DNA of 64,000 nt, taken from assembly GCA_002189035.1 (NCBI GenBank), contig NEEC01000009.1, forward strand, positions 124,001 to 188,000, given 5' to 3'. Under the pieces are notes generated by a model that did not search any database, was not told the origin of the DNA, and was given only the letters and a program-made list of their open reading frames with translations. The position numbers and the translations under genes were made by a program. Below, one piece after another: positions 45,532 to 57,640 of the stretch. Numbering within the stretch: position 1 is the first letter of the stretch; the number at the start of each line of letters is the position of its first letter. Source of the stretch: Utricularia gibba (lineage: Eukaryota > Streptophyta > Magnoliopsida > Lamiales > Lentibulariaceae).

Positions 45532-46569
45532 GCCCAATCGTGGAGGAAGACTCTCACAAGAAAATGAAACGCGCCTAGAAGCTAGATGACGAGAAAAACT
45601 TGTTGTACGCTTTGAAGTAGATAGTGAAAGAATGCTGGAAAATTGAGAATGGTGTTAGGGGTGGGTATCACTGAGCGTTGGAGACATAGTTCTTGAAACT
45701 CCGCCCTAGAACCGACATCCGCGCACACTCGCATATATCTAGCAAGGTGCATACCTAGAAAAAAGACTACTATATCCTTGTAGATTTTTTATCAAGTTCG
45801 GGCATCGGTTTCAGTGAGCTGACCTACATAGTAGACACTGATGAGGAGGTTTGGAAGGAGATTGATCAGGTACGTATGCCCTATTCTCGCTGTGTTATAT
45901 CCGATGTTTACCGTGTTATTATGTCAGCATGCACCCAAGCTGCGCCTCCTAAGACACAAAGCATGGCCGTATTACATGAAGTGCCAGGAAATCTTTGGAA
46001 AGGATCGGGCTATAGAAGATAATACGATGAGCTATGTAGCCACGACCAGGAAGAGGAAATTCACAAAAGATGTTGGGGAGAATCTGGAAGCATCTTTGGA
46101 TTGCCCTATGGACTAGGATAACACTGGACATGATATGAACTTCTCATATGCTGACACATCTTGTGACTCAATTGGTTGTGCTGCGGAGGGTGTGAACGTC
46201 ACGCTTAGTAGGGACTCTGGGTCACACCATAGCACCGACTCGTCACGGTGGACTGGACAAAGCGGTAGGGACTGGGGGAATCGATGATGATGTGCAGTAC
46301 ATCAAAGAAATGAAGGAGCAGAACGTGCCCACATGCCTTCTACGTCACTTGGGATTAACAGTGGTGCAGCAAGCGCGGGAGTTAGTGGACAATCGGCATC
46401 AGGCAGGGCAGATCATTAGAGGTATGCAGTTGCAATTAACGGACATCCAACGTTTTACCATAGCAGAGACGATTAGTTCCAACCCTGCAAGGTTGCGCTA
46501 CTTCCTTGGCTGCAGTGATTGTGAAAGAGAGCTGATAGTGCGTGGTTTAGCATCCGAACGAATATCTTA
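45532..46569 (+). pseudogene. Harbinger Myb/SANT-like ORF, decayed
   Basis: Related to the Myb/SANT-like DNA-binding proteins that accompany Harbinger transposases and help import them or bind the ends. Recognisable pieces: MHSPIVEEDSHKKMKRA, then KECWKIENGVRGGY...ALETQFLKL and SHISSKVHT; after a probable intron, LLRHKAWPYYMKCQEIFGKD and the 46292-46569 segment. Several in-frame stops interrupt the first part. Similar segments occur in the two other Harbinger relics downstream. Confidence 0.7.
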
Positions 46570-46699
46570 AATTTGTTGTGCATAGGATGGCCTTATGTTG
46601 GACTCATGGGTTAGATATATTTCACCTTCTAAGCATCCTTCAAGCAAATACCCTGTATTCCACATGAAAATGTAGGCATAGGACGATTGCAGGTAACTG

Positions 46700-47290
46700 G
46701 TACGAGCACCGCGAATAGTAGAAACTGTTCTGATGCCGTTGGTGGAAGCACCACGTATGAACAAGCGCGGTGCTTCGTTGTTGGACACTCTTCCGCAAAT
46801 GCGGTGCTGCAACTACCGCCACACTCAGTGCGGTGCTATCGAGTAGTGATGGACTAGCACCACATTGGTGTTGCATATTACGAAGCACCACGTTTAGACA
46901 CAAGGTTTCAAATCAAGTGATGGCACCGGATGTTACAACATGCGGTGCCACCGCGATCAGTGTTCGATCACAAACTCAACTTGTATAGGAATCTTGTGTG
47001 TAAGTGAATACCTGCATCTCACCCTATATCCCCTACGGTATTTTTTTTCCAATATAAGCGTACTAACACATTCATCTACACCGAGTATTCAGTCAAAACT
47101 GCTATTGCCGCACTCAAGATGACATGACCCTCCATGAAAAAATCCATGTCCACTCAATAGTCGCAAAAATCGAGCAAAATAAATCCACACACACAGCAAC
47201 ACAGATTCTGAAATTGGAAAGTCACAGATAAAAACCCACTATGCGGTGCTGCCGTAGTTGGACAAGCGCAGTGCTACTATGGACCAACCC
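46700..47290. repeat. Dispersed GCGGTGCT motifs in both orientations
   Basis: About eleven copies of GCGGTGCT or its reverse AGCACCGC (with one-base variants such as AGCACCAC) occur at 46705, 46747, 46766, 46801, 46830, 46855, 46883, 46922, 46941, 47242 and 47268 or so. They may be subterminal transposase-binding repeats. Confidence 0.55.
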
Positions 47291-47684
47291 ACCAAGAACA
47301 GAAAGCACACTTACCGAAAGACCCAGATTATTTGCGCCCAAAGAAGACGCGACGCCATCGGCAAATCACGAAGAAAGTCAGGGTTGTAGATCTGCGTTCA
47401 AATGTGGTTCACGCAAGGGCAAAAGTGGAAGCGCCAAGCTGGGTTTAGCTAAACCGATCCCCCCTAGGTTTAGCTAAACCCAGCTTCACGGGTTCCCGCC
47501 CGATTTATGGTCAATAGGTGGGTTTATTTTTACCCACCCTAAACCCACGAACCAAACGTGGGTTTATGTCTAAGTCCACGCCGCAACCCACCTAAACCCA
47601 GCAATCAAACACGCCTTTAGTGAGTAATATGTAGTGATGTTGTTTCGCTTTATGTTACAAATATTATTGGTGTGTTCATTTGAC

Positions 47685-48000
47685 AGGTGCCTTTACAAGA
47701 GGGAAGATTTGAGTGTGGGATTTATACGTTGATGTACTTTGACTTATTCATAGCACAAAAACCGGAGAAATAGATGCTAGATGGTTGCCCTCACTTTGTA
47801 AGTAATGACTTCTCAATAGTATTTTTAGTGTTGTTTCATATTATATAGTAATTAAAATCTTATTTTGTAGATGGTTCTCGAGTAATTTATTGATGATAAA
47901 ATTCAAAAGTTTGCACAAGATATGCGAATTTCACACTATAGATGCAAGATTCCAGATGTGGGAACACAGCAAGATGAAAAGATGGATTCTTATCTTTGAG
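47685..48000 (+). pseudogene. Ulp1-like cysteine protease C-terminal relic
   Basis: After a TTTGACAG acceptor the frame reads VPLQEGRFECGIYTLMYFDL, closely resembling the Gln...Asp-Cys-Gly active-site segment of Ulp1/C48 proteases (here Glu-Cys-Gly). After an in-frame stop and a GTAAGT...GTAG intron, a second piece reads FIDDKIQKFAQDMRISHY. The catalytic His and Asp are not visible; the Harbinger element sits immediately upstream and probably interrupts the gene. Confidence 0.5.
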
Positions 48001-48009
48001 TTATTAGCA

Positions 48010-49600
48010 CTGCAAATTCAATTTTTGTGAACGTATGAAACATAGTTGCATCTTTGTAAGCACTGCAGTTTATATTTGGATTTTATTTTCGTCTGTGGTG
48101 ACTCAATTGTAACCGTAGCAATTGTTAGAAAAAAAAGTTTATTGAGGTGTCAATACTGGAGAAGAACAGTGTTATAATTTTCTTATTTGTAAAAGATGTT
48201 TGGTTTAAAATTTCTGTTATTACTTCTATACAAAATTTTCTTAATAGAAAGCATCTTCGAATGGCATGCTTTCATGTTATTAGTTTTCTATTTATCGTCA
48301 ATCTTATTCGTAAAAGACAATTGTGTTTAATTCCGTATTTATTATTTTCTTTATTACAAAAACATATGATATGTTAAACAATTTTTTTTACAAATCAAGC
48401 AATTCAACAAATTATAAATTTTTTATATATGTTAAGAAAATAGGTGAACATATGTTCAATATCACAAAATATGATTTTGCACTTAATTATTTAGTAATAA
48501 TTTTTTACGTTTGAATTTATTCAAATCATCATCATTAATTAACGTTGAATTTATTGTATAATTTCTACACTAAAATAATGTTTTCAATGTCAAATTCAAC
48601 TTTCAATTCTATTTAGATTCAACCTCAAGAATCCAAATTGAAACTCTCATTATACATTTCAATAAAATAAAAACAACATGTATTACAATAATGAATTCAT
48701 ATTTTTGAAAAATTCAAATTTTTTAATCAATTTTTTTATCTTATATCTCATTTAATTTACGAGTTTTAATATAAATGTTGCGATCTTTATAAACACTATA
48801 ATTTTTTAAAAAAATGAAACAGCGATCAATATAGACCAAAATGCATATAGTGATTGAGTTAAATCACCCAAAAACAGATAACGTTCAACCATAGTACCCC
48901 ATCCACAAGAACGTTAGGGCAAAAATTACATAAATGAAAATATGAATTGGGTCAAAATAGTTCTAAATAAAATTTATTAGATTAAAAAAGTTACAAACAA
49001 ATAATTGTTGGGTCACAAGTATAGATCACATGGGTCAATATAATTGAACTGGAAAAACAGTGGGTCATATAAGTTAGACCGATTCAAAATAAGTAGATCA
49101 AAATACATAAATTAAATAAACAGTAACCTCACAACTACCATCACCCCATTCTAGAATATTTCAAGTGAATGTTCTTTATGCCTTGAAAATCGTAACTTTT
49201 TTTTGATTTCATAAGTTGTCATTTTTTGTTTTTATTTATACACCTTGCTATTCTTTGGAAGATTGTACTAGCATGGAATTTTTTTTCACATATTTCAGTT
49301 TTATTATTGTATCATGTGCAACGAAAATGTAACAGTTTGGATGCAATTATTGCAACTATTTTGTCGCTTTTCTTTCATTGCACCGATAGTGTACACATAA
49401 GACAGAGTTTTAACATATGTTTAAAAAAGGAACACGATTTTGTATGAATATATAATTTTATTATATATATATATATATTCAGTTATTATAGTGAAGAATG
49501 AATGACGAGGATAAAAATGTTGTCAATGCTGTTATTTGTGTTGTTGCGGAGCATTTTTGCATGTTAAATTTTCTATTTTGGTGGCACTGTTATTGTGGGG
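48010..49600. other. Very AT-rich spacer
   Basis: No gene recognised. A (TA)n microsatellite lies near 49460-49480. The 48147-48514 open frames are low-complexity. Confidence 0.45.
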
Positions 49601-49619
49601 ACTGTTGACACAAATTGAA

Positions 49620-50870
49620 GTACTCTACGAAAGAAAAAATTGCAAAACAAATCTAGTACTTAAGTACTCTTATTTCTGATGTGAATAATTCTACCTTGGA
49701 TAATTTGAGAATAAGCAGAAATGTTTTGGGAGCCTATGTTTTCTTTTGCAAACATACTTAGGATTGAAGGCTTCAAGATACGTGACAGTGCTGGAAATAC
49801 AACTTCAAACGCTCCACTGAGATGATATCAAGGTATTTCAAGCTTGTAATTCAAGTGATACTCATACTCCATGAGATCCTCTTACAAAAACCAATACCTT
49901 TGAACTTAGCAGATTCATCTTCAAAATTCAGGTTTTTTTCAGGAATAATTTATTTCAAAATATGTTTAAAGATTGAGAAATAACTATTGATATACTTTTT
50001 TCAAAAAGAATTGTATAGGAGCTTTGGATAATACATATATTGAAACACGTGTAAAAGAAGTCGATAAGCCTTAGGAATCGCAAAGGCCATATTTCAACAA
50101 ATGTTCTCAGAGTATGCAATTAAGACATGAATTTCATATTTGTATTGGTTGGTTGGGAAGGCTCAGCTGTAGATAGTAGAGTATTGTGTGATGCATTAAA
50201 ACAGCCATTTGGTTTTCAAGTGCGCAAAGCTATGAATTACAAAAAATTGCAAAGGACAAGCTTTTTTGTGAGATTGGTGCTGCCATTCATTTTGCTTTAT
50301 TTGATATGAAAAAAATAAAGATGATGTGTGATTTAAGTTATTTCCTATGTATGAGAGTGAATTTAATTACTTTTATTTTTTATTTTTTCCACAGGTACAT
50401 ACTATTTGTGTGACAACAGATATGTCAATGCGGATGGATTTCTAGCACATTACAGGGTGTACGTTATCATTTGAAAAAATGGGGAGTTGGAAATCAAGTA
50501 CCTCAAAATGCAAAAGAGTACTTTAATATGTGACATGCATTTGCTACAAATGTAATTGAATGAGCTTGGGGTCTTATGAAAATGAGGTGAGCAATCCTTC
50601 GAAATGCATGCTTTTATCCTATTCAAACTCAAAACCACATTGTTTTGGTATGTGCTTTATTACATAATTTTATTCGTAAAGAAAGTCATGTGGACCCATT
50701 TGAAGAGTTGATTCTTGAGTAATATGAAAATATAGATGATGACAATGAAGAATTAGATGATCACATTTCTAATATTCATAGTTCTCCAATATGGAATTCA
50801 TGGAGTGATGATTATGCAGAGACATTATTCAATGCATGGCAGAGCTCCAGAAGAAGACATTAGGGATTTT
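49620..50870 (+). pseudogene. PIF/Harbinger DDE transposase, decayed
   Basis: Homologue of HARBI1-like nucleases. Pieces in order: an N-terminal helix region with LRISRNV and STEMISRYF-like sequence (49690-49830); GALDNTYIETRV with the first catalytic Asp (50017-50060); MNFIFVLVGWEGSAVDSRVL with the second Asp (50127-50190); after an intron, YVNADGFLAHYR and ATNVIE with the catalytic Glu; and LVCALLHNFIRKE near 50650-50690. Stops and shifts make it inactive. It faces a Myb-like gene on the other strand, the normal Harbinger arrangement. Confidence 0.75.
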
Positions 50871-51049
50871 TGTAAACATAGTTTGGGGGAGAGGGCTGTT
50901 TCATGCTTCTTTTTTCAATACACTTAGATGAAATAACAAAACATTGTGATGTGCCAACAAGAAAAAATTGTCCATTAGAAACCAATAAATCCAATTGCAA
51001 CAAGTTTCAACAATATTGAATTTATTTAACAAAGTCAAGCATAAAAACT

Positions 51050-51985
51050 AAAAGCAGCAAGTCTCCATTCAGCACTCCTCATGAATTACCTGCTTTCATA
51101 TATTGCAGCCAAGTTCTTCCCAATCAATTCATGCTCAGTTTCAGTAGACGCAAGAAAGTAATTGAGCTCCACCAAGTTAATGCAAATGGATTCACTTATA
51201 TCAAAATGCTGCATGGTAGATAATGGTAATGGCATTCCTCGGATGATTTCTGTGTATTAACTTGCTTTTCCTCATTCACCCGACCCTTTTCTCCCATCTT
51301 TGAGGCAATAGTCTGCAGTTCAGCACAAGTACAATCATTTAACGCATGCAGTGGTTCTTTTTCCCTTATTTAGAATTCCTTTCTTTTTTAAATGCATTGC
51401 ATTCTGCTTCTTTGGTCTTGGTTTCAGAATCAACCATTTGATGCTCTGAAATATTTATTGCTAATCTTTGTAGTATGGCCATGTTTTGAATCTCAAAGCA
51501 TACAATCTTGGACAATTCTAAACCAAATAATTGAGTGGATTATAATATCATTCAACTGATAAAAATCTAATTTTTTTTAAAAAAAATAGTTGATCTAAAA
51601 AGCATTACCCGCTCTTATTACTTCCAAACTTCATCGCTGCCATCCAACATATTTGTGTTGTCATCGAAATCAATGCTGATTTAGATAAGAAGTCTATTAA
51701 AGAATAATACTTTTTTTTCCAATTATAAACCTTGGATTTGATGTGTTGTGCTCAAGTGTCAATTCCTGGTCAAAGCTTCATGAAAGCTGTTTCAAGGGCC
51801 ACTTGGTACCCTCCTCTAAATCCATTTTCAATTTTCCAGGATTCTTCAATTATTTGTTTGAATGCTTCAATAAGATGCTTCTCTTCATCAAGTTTCCATT
51901 GGTGTTTAGTTTTTGTTTTTTTTTTTTTTTTTTGCATCATCTGTCTCATTTGTATTTCCACCTCTTTTTGGGGAAACTAAATCAT
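51050..51985 (-). pseudogene. Harbinger Myb/SANT-like partner gene, decayed
   Basis: 51961-51770 reads KHQWKLDEEKHLIEAFKQII then WKIENGFRGGYQVALETAFMKL, the Myb/SANT-like domain seen in the other Harbinger relics. A probable C-terminal piece (TETEHELIGKNLAAIYES) lies near 51080-51170. The rest is decayed. Convergent with the transposase at 49620-50870. Confidence 0.6.
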
Positions 51986-52449
51986 CAAGTATTTATAATT
52001 AATAAATCCAACTACAATATTGTCGTATGTATATGAAAGCAGAATAATATATCATAAAACACTATATCAAAACTGATGCACTTAATTAATGTAATATGAC
52101 ACCGATAAAGGAACCCTAGTCGTACAAAGAATATTCAGATCATGTGATATTCAAAGATGAAACGGAGATGTACAAGATAAACAAACCGAATAATATTCAA
52201 AGACGAAGCCTAGACTTACAAGATCAACAAGATCAATGCAGATGGGAGGAGACCTTCATCCAACAAGATCGTCAATTGTGTGTCGATTAGGCTTGAAAAA
52301 TAAGAGTATTTATATTAAATTCATTGGACACAATTTTCATTATATTATAAATCCACATAACAAACACAACATTAATGTATTACCTAAATAAAGTAAAGTG
52401 ATATACCAAACATTATTTCATATATAAACCTACGTATATGAATTTATCT

Positions 52450-52515
52450 AAATCCAAATAATCTAAACCCATGAAAAACTAAATCAACTAACCAAACAAG
52501 GCTTAATAGCTACTT
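52450..52515. repeat. Probable right terminus of second Harbinger relic
   Basis: Sequence AAATCAACTAACCAAACAAGGC followed by TTA at about 52503-52505 resembles a Harbinger TIR (inverse of GCCTTGTTTGGTTAG) with its TTA target site. The left end is not found. Confidence 0.4.
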
Positions 52516-52519
52516 TGAA

Positions 52520-55500
52520 CTCAAAAGCTACACCGCAACAATGAATCAACTCTTAGCTACAAGAGCGACTTTCTTCGTCCTCTCAAAAAGCAAGAAGCAA
52601 GGAAACACCCGTTATACTTCTTATCTAAAGAGGGTGCTGAAATCCATTCACATTGATTCGTGAGTTACTGTTGGTATAGATAAAGAAAGGTACTACAGAA
52701 GAAAAACCAGTAAAATCCATTAAACTTATGCGCAAACAATTGGCTACTAGAATGCATTAGAAACACTGCATTATAATGCTTGCAATTTATACTTATAAGG
52801 TCCATCGCAAACACCGTGATGGTTGCATTGCAATGTTGGCACTTTTGTATATGCGCATGAAATCTCTTATGATATTATTGTCATGAGGGAAATCCACAAT
52901 CATCAATTTTGGTGAATTTCTTATTCTAACTGAAAAGCATTCATAGTTTTATTATTCTCAAGCTTATCATTCTCATTCTTCTTATATTGTAATAAGAATA
53001 ACCTTCAAAATAAAACAATCTTTAAAATATGATCGTTTACGAAAGGAATTCCATCCATAACACTTGAGAGTTCATATAGTCAAAAGTTTAATCAGTAAAT
53101 TATTTAACTTCATTCATTTGCTTGTTTGTATATTCATTCACATGACCTGTTCATTAGTGTTCAAAATTATTTAATAACTGAATTTCAAATGTTAAAAAAA
53201 TTAGGAGAGTAGGAGAGACAAGACTCAAATATTGGGCCCAAATCTAAAAACAAAAGTTGGTTTTTCAAATTAAGTGATAAGGGAGGAAGGAAACAACCGT
53301 TGCTTGCCCCTTATTATCTGTCTTTGGTCGCAGGATAATAAAATCTGCATGAAAAAAATGTCCAAATATTAACAAGGCTAATATTTGGCTATCGTTTTAA
53401 TTTGCATTCAATTGTTCAATTATTATCCATCGATCATCATTACTATATGTCATTTAAAGTCTAATGATCATGGTTCATCGGCTATCATTTTAATTTTCAT
53501 TTGCTTTTTGTTAATGTTGAATTTTTTTTTAGGAATTTATATTTCGTTTTTATAATGTTTACAAATTGTTGATTGTTGAATTCTGATTTATTTATATTTA
53601 TTTTTTATTTTATCATGATTATAGAAATATTTTATTGTTCTGACAATAATGATAAAAATAATCGATGAAATTTATTTCTAAAAGTTCAATTGAATTTATC
53701 TTTGGAGAAAATATGCATATTCCAAGTTTCATTATTTTTTTAGTTAAAAATTACTTTACTTTAGTATTTTTAAAAATAATTTAGTACAAGTTAAATATTA
53801 TAATTGACGTTACTCCAATACATTCGTAAATTTTCAAATGAAGAATCCACGCACCCGTATCTATATATCCTAACCAGATACATGAATTTTGATAAGTCCA
53901 AAAGCTTTCTAACATCACACTAGTATTGAAATCAAAGTTGCTTTTTTTTTTATTATTACATCAAAAGAGACAATTATTATTAACTCACCTTCTGAAAAAC
54001 AACCTAAGCATCATCACGGCATTCCAAAAATCATATGCTATGGCATACCAAGATCATTGAAGTAGCAATGTCTAGGTAGATGGATACCCGGACAAGAAAG
54101 TATTAGGGAAAGATAATATATCAACAAGTAAAGCTCATATATGATTCATGCTCAAGAAGGTAATACCTTGATGGATATGCCTTGATAATGAGTTGATAAC
54201 AAAGATTTTTTTAATATTTTTATATTATAAAATACACATAACTAACCATGCATATTTGAATACAAAAGTGTACTTTTGAATCACATCTCAAAGTCCACTA
54301 CTAGCAGATTCTACATTGACACAATAGTAATACAATGAAAACCTAAGGAGACAAGGATGAAAAGAGAAAGAATGAGGTACAACTAGATTCCAAGAAGATA
54401 AGAAAAAGATATTTTCGCCGCAAAAGGGAATCAAGAAGTAAATAGAAAGAATAAAAAACTAAGAGAAAAAACATCAGAAGAAAAAAATTGAAGAAGGAAC
54501 AAGAGAAGAAAAATAAATTTTTAGATCATGCGACAAAACTTTCTAACAAGAATGTTATCTCTAATTAGAAGCAGACTGTTATTCGAAAACTTGTTCATTT
54601 GACACTACAATTTATTTTTTATTTAGACTTTAACTATGAAAATGTATTCGATGTCATTTTATGTGTTTGTCTTTTTTCGTTTAGCATGAATAGATAAGCA
54701 AAATGTGACACTTTGGGATCGAAAAGGGTGGATTTATTTATTGTACTCAAGTCTATAACAATCGATTTTTTATACAATTTTCTCGTATAGATAGATTTAG
54801 AAGGAAGAAATAGTGATGTATTTAACATAAGAAACCTAACTAAAGTATATCAAAAGTTAGAATAAATAAAGATTAAGTAGACTTCAGACTTCTTGTGGGA
54901 TAACTGATTTAATGGGTTGGAATGAGAAAAGTGATGAATACACTACCCATCTTAAGGCATCCCATTAGTTTCTTTTAGATTATAATATGCTTTACTTTGT
55001 TTATTATTTTTATTATAATATTTTATCATGAAAAAACCATATGTATTAATTTTCATTCAACAATTACTTTGGTATTCGTATTCAACCATGATTCCATTAC
55101 ACACATATTATAGTGGAATCAATAACAACGATGATTTTCTATTTCATCATTGCAATATAGTAGCTGATTCATTTTATGTAAGTACGTTATTAACACAACC
55201 ACAATCGCACTTAATATGATATGAAATTCACTTGAAAGATTCATGTCACCTACACAACAAGGAAAATCGGCAAGAAAAATATATCAAATAAATGTCGACA
55301 AGCAATTGACCAATAGAATACTTGTTAAAGATATAAAAACCATGAAATGCAGCATCACAATTGGATTTCCCAGCGTAAAGCACAGCCTGCATTGAATTTG
55401 AGTTTCAAATAAAGCAAAAAAAAGAAAGATGCAAGCCATGTTTACATAAATTCACCCTCTCACTCAATTTATGTAAAATGGTCATAACAGTTTCCCATTA

Positions 55501-55960
55501 AATTGTAAATAGCATATTGGTTTATTTTTATCCATCTACAACTTATGAAGCAAACATGGGTTTAGAGTTTAACCCAAATCCACATAATCTCCTCCATCAA
55601 ATAGTTCCCGTGGAAATTATTTATATGATATGAGCATTATAATTGGTTTTCTCACTATTCAAATTATTAAATTTTATATTATTTTTTAAAAAAGAAACAA
55701 ATTAACATTAATCAATCCAAACAAAAGTCACCTAGAAATCGATTGTTTGTGAAAAACATTTTGGGATTAAAAAATTCTGATTTTATGATAAAAGGTTTTG
55801 ATACAACAGGCATCCATTGACCACTTACTAGCACTCACTGAATACACATGAACTTTATTCATATAAAACCTCACATATTAACACTTGGAACGCTTTCCAA
55901 GAACAACTTGGTCCATATCTCATGATTCCTCTGTTTTGATTCTACTCAACTTTGGACCTT
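52520..55960. other. AT-rich spacer of unassigned repeats
   Basis: No gene or intact element recognised. 52763-52840 shares a TGCATTGCAATG/TTGCAATTT motif with 43231. 55520-55610 (GGGTTTAGAGTTTAACCC...CCACATAA) looks like a Harbinger-type MITE fragment. Confidence 0.45.
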
Positions 55961-56589
55961 CTACCCTCCCGGTGTGTTTGGTTAGAGATATGGTTAGGTA
56001 TAGGATTTGATGATTATTAAGTATTTGGGAGTAATTGATATAGGATGGGGTAAAGAAGTGATGTGTTTGGTTAGAATAAAAAGAGATAGATTTTTTTAAT
56101 TTTTTTACTATTTTATATCAACTAAAATTATAACCCTAAATAAAAAATATAAAATTCAATTCACTAATGGATCTTCTATATTTTATGTCTCTAGATTTCA
56201 TCTCCCGCCTTAGAGAATGGCACGAAGTTCTTCAAGCAATTGTCGAAGAATGGCTTCAATGGCTGATGAAGGCTAGTTTTGAGAGTTTCATTCTTGTTCT
56301 ACAATTAGTATTGTACATAGCCCGTATTTTTAGTTGCTAGAAATGAAACAAGTGATTGTTTATGGAAAAAAGTCAATTCTTTTGCTTTAACAATTGATTA
56401 TTTTCGTTACTGTTGTGAAACGAAACAAGTGATTGTTTGTGAAAAGATTGATTTTGTTGCTGTGACAAATGAACGTTGTTGTAACAAGTGAATGTTTGTA
56501 AAGATAAACAAATAATTATTTTTTAATATTGTAAGATTATTGATGCTCTTTTATTCGTTTTAAAAATATGCAAATTTGTGTGAATGGAC

Positions 56590-57568
56590 AGCACTTAGAT
56601 TTTAATACTATTTACCAATGCATGTCTATATTAATTTGTGATGCACATGAGGATAATGAAAAAAGAGTTTGGGTCGAGGAATAAGAAAACGCCTTGATCC
56701 TTGCTTTCAAACAGATAATTGTAGATAATTGGAAGTACGATAATTCATTTAAGGCCAGATATCTTGGTGTATTGGAGGAAATCTTGAAGAAAATGTTACC
56801 AAGGGGTAACATCAAGAGTAACACCCATATTTCTTCTAAGTATAAGGCTTGGAAAAGAAACTTCGAAAAGGTACACGACTTTGTTTCAAGATCTGGAAAT
56901 AGCCTTGATTCAATGACAAATTAGATTGATGTGTCTAAGGAGCATTGGGATGAGTTGTTAAAGGTACAATTTAATTGACCTTCGATTTAATATTATGTAT
57001 ATTAACTCATACAATTTTATTGATTTCTTTTCTTTTGTATAGCATGATAGGAAAGACCTATATTGCTTTGAAAGATAAAACTTTTCCCTAATATAACAAT
57101 TGACTTGAAATCTTCGGTAAAGATCATGCAAATGAAAATGGTACAATAGGTGCGACTGATGACAGATTAGAGAATATTGCTGCCTCTTCTCCCAACCTTG
57201 CAAGTGAATCTGGATTTTCAACGTAGATGAGAGCTGGTGTTGATCTTGAGGAGTCTCCTTCAACTTGTGGTAAAAGTAGTAGCCTAAAGAAAATGAAAAA
57301 GATTGATGATATTGGTCCGTTTTGGGATAGAATGGAGGCTTTTATGAAGATAAACAATGACTCGTTCATGAATGCGATGCAGACGCTAATAGTCGCCGAA
57401 ACTGAAACACTAAAGTCTCATGACATAATACTCGGCATGGACCTTACTAAGGCCAAAAAGATTGTAGCTTACACCAGCCTTTTTAATGATCCGGCTCATG
57501 TGTCATACTTCATAGAATTGAATGAAGAAGCTCGTGAAGATGACCTAAAAGACATTACTTTCTATTAG
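56590..57568 (+). pseudogene. Harbinger Myb/SANT-like gene (third copy)
   Basis: Best preserved of the three Myb/SANT-like copies. 56694-56924 reads ILAFKQIIVDNWKYDNSFKA then SNTHISSKYKAWKRNFEKV, with VHDFVSRSG next; then EHWDELLK. After an intron of about 80-150 nt, 57227-57568 gives a 113-codon open frame with DDIGPFWDRMEAFMKINNDS and TKAKKIVAYTSLFNDPAHV. Two in-frame stops remain (56683 region and before 57227), so it is probably not functional. Confidence 0.65.
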
Positions 57569-57640
57569 TTACGTAATGACTGCTTTGTGTAATAGACTGA
57601 TCTTTTGTTTGGGGTTAGTATTCCCCTTGGTCTAGTTAAC

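Larger units (their letters stand above)
45029..47619. mobile_element. PIF/Harbinger derivative with TIRs and TTA duplication
   Basis: The element 45032-47616 (2585 bp) starts GGGCACGTTTGGTTGCTGGG and ends in the inverse of AGGCGTGTTTGATTGCTGGG (18 of 20 positions roughly alike), flanked by TTA at 45029-45031 and 47617-47619. This is the PIF/Harbinger signature. It carries a decayed Myb/SANT-like gene (45532-46569) but no DDE transposase, so it is non-autonomous. Its right half has many GCGGTGCT/AGCACCGC motifs. Confidence 0.85.
43651..49157. mobile_element. Possible large DNA element carrying an Ulp1-like relic
   Basis: Both ends show ATTCTAGAAT followed inward by GRGGTRAT in inverted orientation (43651-43668 and 49140-49157). 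Inside are an acidic open frame at 44487-44631 and an Ulp1-like segment at 47685-48000. This would fit a MULE-type element, which often carries Ulp1-like genes. The core 10 bases are self-palindromic, I see no 9-bp target duplication, and transposase homology is absent, so the call is weak. Confidence 0.3.

Noticed and set aside
48147-48514. Overlapping AT-rich open frames
   Set aside because: Phe/Ile/Lys/Asn composition expected from AT-rich noncoding DNA; no motif.
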